From assembly GCA_964496365.1 (NCBI GenBank), contig CAZBZK010000093.1, forward strand, positions 1-5,932: a stretch of 5,932 nucleotides of DNA, written 5' to 3'. Both the position numbers and the translations under genes were made by a program. How positions within the stretch are numbered: position 1 is the stretch's first letter; each line of letters opens with the position of its first letter. Shown here piece by piece: positions 1-5,820 of this stretch. The notes beneath the pieces are model-generated. The model was given only the letters and a program-made list of their open reading frames with translations. It was not told the DNA's origin and did not search any database. Origin of the DNA: AB-629-J13 sp964496365. Its GTDB lineage: Bacteria > Fidelibacterota > Marinisomatia > Marinisomatales > AB-629-J13.

Positions 1-50
1 GACTCCAGGTTTTCATCCTGGCAACAGGAGTTCGATTCTCCTACGGGCTA
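1..50 (+). tRNA. tRNA-Glu(UUC), 3' part, truncated by the window start
   Basis: The 3' part of a tRNA is visible: an anticodon arm with stem CCAGG/CCTGG around a 7-nt loop TTTTCAT, a short variable region, a T arm AGGAG-TTCGATT-CTCCT, and the 3' acceptor strand ACGGGCT with discriminator A. Within the loop the anticodon is TTC (positions 34-36 in tRNA numbering), which reads GAA/GAG and makes this tRNA-Glu. The acceptor 5' strand, D arm and the start lie outside the window. The 3' CCA is not fully encoded (only one C follows the discriminator), so it would be added after transcription. An intrinsic terminator follows at once. Confidence 0.9.
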
Positions 51-51
51 C

Positions 52-80
52 AAAAAACCCTGTCAAATGACAGAGTTTTT
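52..80 (+). terminator. Rho-independent terminator after tRNA-Glu
   Basis: CTGTC (60-64) and GACAG (69-73) form a perfect stem around the 4-nt loop AAAT. Beyond one C/A mismatch the stem extends by a C-G pair, and an A tract (52-57) faces a T tract (76-80). The T run directly after the stem on the + strand fits termination of tRNA transcription. The facing A tract means it could also work in the other direction. It ends only 30 bases before the next coding region, leaving little room for a separate promoter there. Confidence 0.75.
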
Positions 81-109
81 CCATTATCAATTCTGTGTTA
101 AATTTAGTT

Positions 110-547
110 ATGAATTTCCCTCTACATCCTGCCATCGTCCATTTCCCAATAACCTTGTTTATCACTGCATTCATTTTCCAATCCTTGCATTTATGGAGAC
201 CCTATTGGATGTGCCGAACCACATCCATGTGGCTATTGGGATTTGGGGTTTTAACCTCATTTGGATCCATGCTTTCAGGTCAACGGGAAGCCATAAAAAA
301 TGGGACGATCTCTCAAGAAATATCTACACTTGAAACACTAAATAATCATGAATTGTTGGCTTCAATTACCACTTGGAGTTCCCTGGTCATATTTTTACTA
401 TGGATGTATTTATTTTTCAAATATATGGAGGACACACGCATTGATAAATTGGCACTCGCCTTTTTAGGATTACTTAGCCTTTCTGTCATAGTAACCAGCT
501 ATTTAGGCGGAACCTTAGTTTATATTCATCATTTAGGAATTCGATAA
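110..547 (+). CDS. DUF2231 family membrane protein
   Basis: A 145-residue integral membrane protein with four predicted helices (roughly residues 11-29, 40-58, 88-105 and 115-132). The N-terminal LHPAIVHFPITL (residues 5-16) and the C-terminal GGTLVYIHHLG (residues 133-143) match the hallmarks of DUF2231, which keeps histidines at the membrane faces; H6, H11, H80, H140 and H141 are visible here. The biochemical role of the family is not settled. The paired histidines suggest metal or heme binding, but that is inference. I chose the ATG at 110 because the family motif begins just after it. An in-frame GTG at 95 would add five residues; neither start has a clear ribosome binding site. The stop codon abuts the start of the next gene with no gap, so the two are probably co-transcribed and translationally coupled. 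Confidence 0.82.
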   Translation: MNFPLHPAIVHFPITLFITAFIFQSLHLWRPYWMCRTTSMWLLGFGVLTSFGSMLSGQREAIKNGTISQEISTLETLNNHELLASITTWSSLVIFLLWMYLFFKYMEDTRIDKLALAFLGLLSLSVIVTSYLGGTLVYIHHLGIR

Positions 548-1477
548 ATGAAAAAAATAGCTGTATTTGGAGGAACAGGTTTTGTGGGTTCTTATATAAT
601 TAATGAACTGGTTGCAAATGGATATTCACCAAAAGTATTGGTAAGGGAAGGATCGGAAAATAGACTAGTCCAACCCGAGCAGTGTTCCATCATCATAGGT
701 GAGATTTCTTCAATAGAAAAAATTAAAGAAACTATCAGGGGTACAGATGCGGTGATTTATTTAATTGGGATCATTCGAGAGTTTCTGAGAAGGGGAATTA
801 CATTTGAATCACTACATTTTCAAGGAGCTAAACGGTGTATGGATATTGCACAGAAAATAGGTATTAAGCGTTTTATACTTATGAGTGCCAATAGAGTTAA
901 ACCAAATGGAACGAATTATCAAAAAACAAAGTTTTTAGCTGAACAATATTTAAAAAGCTCTGAATTAGAATGGACAATTTTTCGACCATCCCTAATTTTT
1001 GGAGAGCCTAAAGGAAAAATTGAATTTTGCTCTCAATTAAATGATGATATGCTTTCTCTCCCCTTACCTGCACCACTTTTTTACACTGGGATGATTCCTA
1101 ATAATTCCGGAGGTTTTGCTATGTCTCCCATTCATGTAAAAAACATTGCGGAATTTTTTGTAAAAGCATTGAAGGAAAATTCAACAATTAGACAAATTTA
1201 TGAACTGGGAGGAACTAAATCATTTTCTTGGGAAGAGATAATTACTATCATTGCCAGAGCAAGTGGAAAGAAAAAATGGAAACTTCCCACACCGGTTTTT
1301 CCCATTAAAATGATTGCAACCTTTTTTGATAAGTTTCCTTGGTTTCCCATTACTCGAGACCAACTCACCATGCTTTTGGAAGGAAACACATGTGATTCAG
1401 AAAATTTATATGATAAATTCAATATTAAACCGATTGAGTTTTCAATTCAAAACCTCTCTTATTTAAATACAACGTGA
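548..1477 (+). CDS. NDUFA9-like atypical SDR, NAD(P)-binding Rossmann protein
   Basis: A 309-residue soluble protein of the atypical/extended short-chain dehydrogenase superfamily, closest in style to the complex I NDUFA9/YbjT/NmrA-like proteins. The dinucleotide-binding motif GGTGFVG is at residues 8-14, right after the first beta strand. Other visible marks are LIGIIRE (residues 72-78), MSANRV (112-117), a YxxxK pair at Y124/K128, FRPSLIFG (145-152) and SPIHVKNIAEFF (193-204), the usual extended-SDR landmarks. It should bind NAD(P)(H). Whether it catalyses a reaction or only binds nucleotide, as in NDUFA9, cannot be told. No bacterial complex I genes are in the window. The ATG follows the upstream stop directly, and its TGA overlaps the GTG start of the peroxiredoxin (GTGA). 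This TGA shows that UGA is normally a stop in this organism. Confidence 0.85.
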   Translation: MKKIAVFGGTGFVGSYIINELVANGYSPKVLVREGSENRLVQPEQCSIIIGEISSIEKIKETIRGTDAVIYLIGIIREFLRRGITFESLHFQGAKRCMDIAQKIGIKRFILMSANRVKPNGTNYQKTKFLAEQYLKSSELEWTIFRPSLIFGEPKGKIEFCSQLNDDMLSLPLPAPLFYTGMIPNNSGGFAMSPIHVKNIAEFFVKALKENSTIRQIYELGGTKSFSWEEIITIIARASGKKKWKLPTPVFPIKMIATFFDKFPWFPITRDQLTMLLEGNTCDSENLYDKFNIKPIEFSIQNLSYLNTT

Positions 1478-1989
1478 AATTATTCGTTTTAATAAATTCC
1501 ATTTTATTCATTTCTGCTTTGGTTTCTTCCAAAACAAAACTCACAGTTGGAATGAAAGCTCCTGAATTCGAGTTATTGGATCAGGACAGCACTCTGCATA
1601 AACTTACCGATTATCAAGGCTCAACGGTTGTCCTTTACTTTTTCCCCATGGCAGATACTCCCGGATGAACAAAAGAAGCGTGCGGGTTCCGTGACCAATT
1701 TGAAAATTATAAAAATGCAAATGTAACTATAATCGGTGTAAGTTTTGACAAACCGGACAAATTAAAAACTTTCCGGGACAAACATAAAATTCCCTATGTT
1801 TTTTTATCAGACCATAAAAAAACAGTAGCAAAATGGTATGACGCCAATGGGTGGTTTTTTACTAAAAGAATTACATACATCATAGATAAAAAAGGGCTGA
1901 TTCAAAACATCATTCGGAATGTGAATGTACATAGTCATGGAGAGGACATCTTAGAAATAATTAATGACACTTCAACTCAAGAAGAATAG
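1474..1989 (+). CDS. Exported Bcp/PrxQ-type peroxiredoxin with selenocysteine at the peroxidatic position
   Basis: The frame encodes 171 residues if the UGA at 1666-1668 is read as selenocysteine. Residues 1-18 form a signal peptide or anchor (K2, then a hydrophobic stretch). The thioredoxin-fold AhpC/TSA domain starts at VGMKAPEFEL (residues 25-34). The active-site motif PxxxTxxC appears as P58, T62, U65. In Bcp proteins the next conserved cysteine is five residues on and resolves the sulfenic acid; here C70 is present (TKEACGFRD). The conserved catalytic arginine is R132 in KRITYIIDKKG. The protein should reduce peroxides in the periplasm or at its membrane, passing through a selenenyl-sulfide U65-C70. 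The GTG start overlaps the upstream stop; an ATG at 1552 would remove the signal peptide. The other readings are a pseudogene or a sequencing error. The intact 106 codons after the UGA, with no second stop and with the resolving Cys and Arg kept, argue against decay. Confidence 0.85.
1666..1668 (+). other. In-frame UGA, probable selenocysteine codon
   Basis: This TGA takes the exact place of the peroxidatic Cys codon in the TPGC motif of Bcp-type peroxiredoxins. Cys codons (TGC/TGT) differ from TGA by one base, so a mutation is possible. The downstream frame is nevertheless open to a TAG at 1987-1989 and encodes a complete domain. A general UGA reassignment is unlikely, because the SDR, cupin and DUF3311-like genes all end in TGA. 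Confidence 0.82.
1681..1693 (+). promoter_or_regulatory. Candidate bacterial SECIS hairpin inside the peroxiredoxin gene
   Basis: UGCGG (1681-1685) can pair with CCGUG (1689-1693) through three G-C/C-G pairs and two G-U wobbles around the loop GUU (1686-1688). The loop begins 17 nt after the UGA and has G as its first base followed by U. That agrees with the usual bacterial SECIS layout, in which SelB binds a small apical loop carrying G near its start, roughly 16-37 nt after the UGA. The stem is short. A competing pairing, GAAC (1667-1670) with GUUC (1686-1689), would include part of the UGA. The element overlaps the codons for A69-D74, so the RNA is under double constraint. The fold was worked out by eye only. 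Confidence 0.5.
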
Positions 1990-2010
1990 ATTTCATTTTG
2001 GATAACTCAT

Positions 2011-2039
2011 TCCTGAATGTTTAATTTCGGTATTATAAT
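2011..2039 (+). promoter_or_regulatory. Possible promoter of the DUF6580 gene
   Basis: A perfect -10 hexamer TATAAT lies at 2034-2039 in the 63-base gap after the peroxiredoxin gene. The -35 region at the expected spacing (TCCTGA, 2011-2016) is a poor match to TTGACA. Transcription from here would start about 7 bases before the chosen ATG, giving an almost leaderless mRNA and leaving the AAGG at 2041-2044 outside it. In DNA this AT-rich a chance TATAAT is common. Read-through from the upstream cluster is the alternative, since no terminator is visible in the gap. Confidence 0.3.
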
Positions 2040-2052
2040 TAAGGCACAAACA

Positions 2053-2613
2053 ATGAGTGAAAAAATATCAACAAAACACATTTTATTATTAGGAATACTT
2101 TTATTAGCCGCTTTCAGCCGTTTGATTCCACACCCACCAAATTTTACCGCTTTGGGTGCAATGGTATTGTTTGGAGGTGCATATTTTTCCAATCGAATTT
2201 TAGCAATTTTACTCCCTTTAGGGGCATTGTGGTTGAGCGATATTTTTCTCAACAATTTAGTGTATTCAGATTTTTATTCTGGTTTTGTTTTGTTTTCTCC
2301 AAATCACGTTTGGATATATATTAGTTTTATCGTCATTGGGATTCTCTGCAAACCGCTCTATAAAAAAGTGAACGCAAAATCTGTGGGATTATCTGCCATT
2401 TTTGCATCCGTTATATTTTTTATATTGTCCAATTTTGGTGTATGGATACAGGGATTCATGTATCCGATGTCTTTCAGTGGTTTGATTGCGTGTTATGTCG
2501 CTGCTATACCTTTTTTTGGATGGACCATCGTAGGAAACGTGGTTTACTGCTCCGTACTATTTGGGTGTTTTGAATTTGCAAATAAGAAATTATCCATTTT
2601 ACAAGCACGGTAA
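2053..2613 (+). CDS. DUF6580 family membrane protein (putative transport protein)
   Basis: A 186-residue polytopic membrane protein with five or six hydrophobic helices. The N-terminal block SRLIPHPPNFTALGAM (residues 22-37) and ALWLSD (58-63) are the characteristic marks of DUF6580. The later segments SNFGVW (126-131) and CYVAAIPFFGW (147-157) also fit. The family is generally annotated as a putative transport protein resembling the substrate-binding S components of ECF transporters; no substrate is established and no ECF ATPase genes lie nearby. I chose the ATG at 2053 because an AAGG precedes it and the family start falls just after it. A longer in-frame start at 2017 adds twelve residues without family support. 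It lies 63 bases after the peroxiredoxin gene, and a good -10 box just upstream suggests separate or additional transcription. Confidence 0.8.
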   Translation: MSEKISTKHILLLGILLLAAFSRLIPHPPNFTALGAMVLFGGAYFSNRILAILLPLGALWLSDIFLNNLVYSDFYSGFVLFSPNHVWIYISFIVIGILCKPLYKKVNAKSVGLSAIFASVIFFILSNFGVWIQGFMYPMSFSGLIACYVAAIPFFGWTIVGNVVYCSVLFGCFEFANKKLSILQAR

Positions 2614-2670
2614 TTAAATATAAGACTTATTGGAAGAAAAACACGATTAATTCAACGTACATTCACCCAT

Positions 2671-2875
2671 TCAACTGATTTTTACATTAAGTCGCCTAGT
2701 ATTGTCGGCATTGGGCATTCCTTTCGCATCAGTAAAACTAAAGAAATATATTTCTTTGTAATTCCAGTCGCTTGCCCACACTAATTTACAGACAAATCGA
2801 TCTTCGATAACGCCACGCTAGGTCAGATTGACCCATCTCGTTTTGATCATTAAAGTCTTTTGTTAAACCAAAAAC
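2671..2875 (-). pseudogene. Decayed 3' end of an unidentified gene, split by a frameshift
   Basis: On the minus strand, directly after the EamA stop codon, one frame (2875 to 2789, 29 codons) reads VFGLTKDFNDQNEM, then GQSDLAWRY. The next frame, shifted by one base (2817 to 2671, 48 codons to a TGA), reads on as GVIEDRFVCKLVWASDW, then NYKEIYFFSFTDAKG and MPNADNTRRLNVKIS. Joined near 2805-2815 these would give about 70 residues of natural-looking, strand-rich, aromatic-rich protein, like the C-terminal end of a secreted or surface domain. No plausible start codon or ribosome binding site is present, so I read it as the remnant of a broken gene. I do not recognise the family. Both frames being open by chance is a real alternative. 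Confidence 0.4.
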
Positions 2876-3772
2876 TTAGGTTTTATTGATCAAATAAACA
2901 CCTGAAACTGCTAAGATACTTCCTATGGCTGAGGTCCAATCCAATTGTTCTCCTAGTAAAATCATACTAAAACCCATTGCGGTAACAGGAACGGTAAAAA
3001 TAAAAGCACTGGCTTTTCTTGATCCAAGTTGAACCGTCGCCAAAAAATAAACCGTAGTTCCAAAAACCATTGCCCCTCCAGATAATATGAGCAAGTTTAT
3101 CCAAAACTCCCACCCATAATCGAAAACCGATAAAATCGGTTCATCCAAAGATAATATAAATGAGAACAATCCCGCCATTGTCATAGACCAAAAACTGTAT
3201 GGAATGAAATGAATTCTATCTTTGGACGCTGATGTTATCAAGGTAACACAAGCCCAAGAACTTGCTGCTAAAAAAAAGTATAGATTCCCGCTTTGCAATA
3301 AATCATGGTAGTTAACCGACCACATATTCACAATGAATATCCCACCTAAAATCCCAAGAAATGCTCCTAAAATCTCTTTAGACTTTATGGTTTCTTTTAA
3401 AATAAAAACCACCAAAATCATTGTTATAATTGGATTTAAAGTTGTGACTAAAACTCCTCCAATTCCCGCAAGTCCAATTTGAGTTCCACGAAAATAAAAA
3501 TAATTATAAAAGGTCATAAATAAACCATTTGCTAAAATGAACATAAACCCTTTTTTGGGAATTGAAAATGAATGTCCTGTCCATTTCAATATGGGGATAA
3601 AGAGTAAAACAGCACATAAAAATCGCCAAAACATGGACAAGGGAGGAGACGTATAAACCCCCAATATTTTTGCATTGGTCCATGACAAGCCCCAAACTGC
3701 CATTGCTAAAATCAAAATAAACTGAAGTTTATGATTTTTTGCAGCTTTTAAATCAATGCTGTTTGTATCCAT
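2876..3772 (-). CDS. EamA/DMT superfamily transporter
   Basis: A 298-residue permease of the drug/metabolite transporter superfamily with two EamA repeats and about ten membrane helices. The first repeat starts near residue 17 (FILILAMAVWGLSW) and ends with an ILKETI segment followed by a glycine-rich helix (ILGAFLGILGGIFIV). The second repeat ends with LLGEQLDWTSAIGSILAV and GVYLINKT. The two glutamates after the fourth helix of each half are typical of EamA proteins. The family usually exports amino acids or other metabolites, though some members import; the direction and substrate here are unknown. I chose the ATG at 3772, which overlaps the cupin gene by 20 bases and gives the normal family length. 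A TTG at 3799 would add nine residues. It is the last gene of the minus-strand operon. Confidence 0.85.
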   Translation of the reverse strand: MDTNSIDLKAAKNHKLQFILILAMAVWGLSWTNAKILGVYTSPPLSMFWRFLCAVLLFIPILKWTGHSFSIPKKGFMFILANGLFMTFYNYFYFRGTQIGLAGIGGVLVTTLNPIITMILVVFILKETIKSKEILGAFLGILGGIFIVNMWSVNYHDLLQSGNLYFFLAASSWACVTLITSASKDRIHFIPYSFWSMTMAGLFSFILSLDEPILSVFDYGWEFWINLLILSGGAMVFGTTVYFLATVQLGSRKASAFIFTVPVTAMGFSMILLGEQLDWTSAIGSILAVSGVYLINKT

Positions 3773-4031
3773 AAAACCAGTGATTTTTAACCACTCCAAT
3801 ATTTTTCACCGTATGGTTCACACCTGCAGGAATAAGTATTTCCTCTCCAATTTTAGGGTGGAGAATTTGACCATTTACTTCAAGTTCGATTTTTCCATCA
3901 ATGAGCATGAAGAGTTCATCGGCGTTATGAACAAAATCCGCCCAGACTTTTCCGGGTGGATCAGACCAAATATCGCATGAAAACCCTCTACTCTTCCAAT
4001 CTTGCCTAATTAAATGATGATCAATTTTCAC
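3753..4031 (-). CDS. Small single-domain cupin protein
   Basis: A 92-residue beta-barrel protein of the cupin_2 type. Cupin motif 2 is perfect: G62-x5-P68-x-G70-x2-H73-x3-N77. Motif 1 is reduced: H35 and E39 are present in FVHNADELFMLIDGKIEL, but the second histidine of the usual HxH pair is N36-A37. The metal site could therefore use H35, E39 and H73. Cupins of this size serve as small isomerases, dioxygenases or ligand-binding proteins; none of these can be chosen from sequence alone. The start is GTG, abutting the stop of the symporter gene (TAAGTG). The 3' end overlaps the start of the EamA gene. Its place between two transporters suggests it handles the same small molecule. It ends in TGA. 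Confidence 0.8.
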   Translation of the reverse strand: MKIDHHLIRQDWKSRGFSCDIWSDPPGKVWADFVHNADELFMLIDGKIELEVNGQILHPKIGEEILIPAGVNHTVKNIGVVKNHWFYGYKQH

Positions 4032-5489
4032 TTATATTTTTACTCTTATTTTTCTTTGATACAAAATAAAAATTATCATGCAGTTGACCGCCAACCCCCA
4101 CACCCCTGCATGAATTCCCCAGGGTTTCGCAGGAATGGGAACTCCAAACATATTTGAAAAAATAATGAAAAGAGCAATGAATGTTCCTGAAGTCAGTCCG
4201 TATAAAATCATGGAATTATCCATTCGTTTCACATGAATTCCAATGAGTATCGCAGGAGCGATTTGGCACAGAATTTCCAATTTAATTTCCATGAGTCTCC
4301 AAATGGTTTGGGGAAGATAAATGGCAAATAGTGCAGCCAATGCCATTAACACCCATGAAAATACTTTCCCGAAATAAGTTAGCATTTTTTCATCAGTGTT
4401 TGGTTTTATTCTGCGATAAATATCCTGTGTAAATAAAGATGAAATCGCTAATAGAGCTGAATCTACCGTTGACATAATTGCTGCTATTGCTGCTGAAATA
4501 AATAAAACCAAAACGGGAGTGACCATGGGATTTTTTTCCGATAAATCTGTTAAAATTAAGAGTGTAATATATTCAGAATCTTTAGTGCTTAATTCCGGGA
4601 ATTGTACCGCACCAACTATCCCAACAACAATAATAAAAAGTGTAGTTACGAATGGCATAAAAACCATGAGTTGTAGTGAACGTTTAAGAGTGGTTTCATT
4701 TTTTGCAGAATAAATTCTCTGTATAGCATGAGGATATACAGAAATCCCTGCAAATAAAATGATGATCGTACTAAACCATAATCTTTTTTCATTCCAATCT
4801 GGTGGTTTCCAAAACTCAGTGTAGGACTGAATTTGTGATGCAATGATTCCTCCGTAATGATTCTGAACCAAACTGAAAATAAAAACTACACCCAAAAGTA
4901 ACAGAATCCCCTGTATCATGTCCGTCCAAGCAACACTTCGCATTCCTCCCAATGTCTCATAAATCACCATGATTAAGGAAAGCAAAATAATCCCGTTCAC
5001 AAAGGAGACAGTTCCTCCCGTCACAGATTCTATGATGATTCCCATTGCTTTTAAATTTGTAACCATGTAATTTACCAAAGCAATGATGGAGAGCATCGTA
5101 ACTGCAAAGGTAAGTGTGGTTGATTTATACCGAAATTGAATGAAATCACCAACGGTTATAAAATTGTATTTTCTTGATAACCGAAACAATTTTGGAGCAA
5201 ATATAAAGTAAGCACCGATAACTGAGCACATAAACGTTACCGTTACCAATGCTGTAAACCCATTACGATATGCTTTTCCAGCAAAACCGATGAGTGTATT
5301 TCCGCTATACTGGGTTGCATACAGAGAGAGAAATAACACAACCATACTCATTCCTCTCCCTGCGAGATAAAAATCCGACATGGAATTTTCTTTTCTGGAA
5401 TATCTGCCAATTAATCCAATTCCAATTAAGGATATTAAATAAATTAGAATAAATACGGTTCCTCCCGTTGAGACCAATGATGTATTCAT
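4032..5489 (-). CDS. Sodium:solute symporter family (SSS) transporter
   Basis: A 485-residue membrane protein with about 12-13 helices, the normal length for SSS-family transporters such as PanF and PutP. Family marks include DFYLAGRGMS (residues 39-48), ATQYSGNTLIGFAGKAY (58-74), the signature YETLGGMRSVAWTDMIQG (177-194), and AAIMSTVDSALLAISSLFTQ (336-355). In the last, S340 and T341 match the conserved Ser/Thr pair of the second Na+ site. It should use the Na+ gradient to import a small organic solute. The subgroup looks PanF-like, but the substrate is not readable. The ATG has a GAGGA nine bases upstream. It overlaps the TGA of the DUF3311-like gene (ATGA), so the two are translationally coupled, which is common for these pairs. 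Confidence 0.88.
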   Translation of the reverse strand: MNTSLVSTGGTVFILIYLISLIGIGLIGRYSRKENSMSDFYLAGRGMSMVVLFLSLYATQYSGNTLIGFAGKAYRNGFTALVTVTFMCSVIGAYFIFAPKLFRLSRKYNFITVGDFIQFRYKSTTLTFAVTMLSIIALVNYMVTNLKAMGIIIESVTGGTVSFVNGIILLSLIMVIYETLGGMRSVAWTDMIQGILLLLGVVFIFSLVQNHYGGIIASQIQSYTEFWKPPDWNEKRLWFSTIIILFAGISVYPHAIQRIYSAKNETTLKRSLQLMVFMPFVTTLFIIVVGIVGAVQFPELSTKDSEYITLLILTDLSEKNPMVTPVLVLFISAAIAAIMSTVDSALLAISSLFTQDIYRRIKPNTDEKMLTYFGKVFSWVLMALAALFAIYLPQTIWRLMEIKLEILCQIAPAILIGIHVKRMDNSMILYGLTSGTFIALFIIFSNMFGVPIPAKPWGIHAGVWGLAVNCMIIFILYQRKIRVKI

Positions 5490-5692
5490 GTATGTGATTC
5501 CTCAGCCGAAATCTCCCAGTATTTACGGATAAAATAAAAAATGATTCCTGCATATAAAAAAGTTATAACTAAAGAATAAACTGCCCAGATCGGCATCCCA
5601 AACAATACCATTGAACTGGGCTTGGAGAATATCCAAGGTACAGATAAAAACAAAATAAAGATGGAGAAAATAAAAAGATGACTTTTTTTCAT
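5486..5692 (-). CDS. DUF3311-like two-helix membrane protein, partner of the SSS symporter
   Basis: A 68-residue protein with two hydrophobic helices (about residues 5-22 and 36-56) and a charged C-terminal tail. The pattern P-x(4)-LFGMPIWAVYSL (the FGMP block at residues 31-34) followed by the second helix resembles DUF3311. Proteins of this family, and the analogous YhdT beside PanF, are often encoded just before SSS symporters. It probably forms part of, or stabilises, the symporter complex in the inner membrane, though the family function is not proven. It is the first gene of the minus-strand operon. The ATG at 5692 has only a weak A-rich upstream region. It ends in TGA, overlapping the next start by 4 bases. 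Confidence 0.75.
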   Translation of the reverse strand: MKKSHLFIFSIFILFLSVPWIFSKPSSMVLFGMPIWAVYSLVITFLYAGIIFYFIRKYWEISAEESHT

Positions 5693-5820
5693 AACGTTTA
5701 TTTTTCTGATAATTGAATTTGTATCCTTAGTAATGAACCAATTTAATTAAATTTATTGCTCTTTACATTTTAAAAACTGAAGATTTATTAACTATTTTAT
5801 AAGTAACAATTGGAATATCT
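5693..5820. other. AT-rich divergent intergenic region with probable promoters
   Basis: This 128-base stretch separates the minus-strand transporter operon from the plus-strand gene at the right edge, so it must hold the promoter for the operon and probably one for the edge gene. TTTACA at 5762-5767 followed by TATTAA at 5786-5791 (18-base spacer) is a weak candidate on the + strand. A perfect 14-base palindrome AATTTAATTAAATT (5740-5753) lies near the middle and could be an operator, though such AT-only palindromes arise easily by chance. No small RNA or open frame is evident. Confidence 0.45.

Noticed and set aside
1..80. tRNA-Glu as an integration site for a mobile element
   Set aside because: No integrase gene, no direct repeat of the tRNA 3' end and no phage genes are present in the window.
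67..333. An 88-residue frame on the + strand
   Set aside because: It lies over the DUF2231 gene in another frame, starts inside the tRNA terminator and resembles no membrane or soluble family.
1474..1668. A stand-alone 64-residue secreted peptide ending at the TGA
   Set aside because: It would end in the middle of the peroxiredoxin active-site motif, and the same frame continues with the rest of the family's domain, so the TGA is far better explained as a selenocysteine codon.
1666..1668. General reassignment of UGA to Trp, Cys or Gly
   Set aside because: The SDR, cupin and DUF3311-like genes all end in TGA at sensible family ends, and Trp is encoded by TGG throughout.
2865..2885. Terminator hairpin after the EamA gene (AAACC/GGTTT)
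   Set aside because: Only five weak pairs around a nine-base loop and no proper T run after the stem on the minus strand.
3756..3980. A plus-strand frame of 74 codons across the cupin gene
   Set aside because: It is antisense to a gene with a perfect cupin motif 2 and shows no recognisable features of its own.
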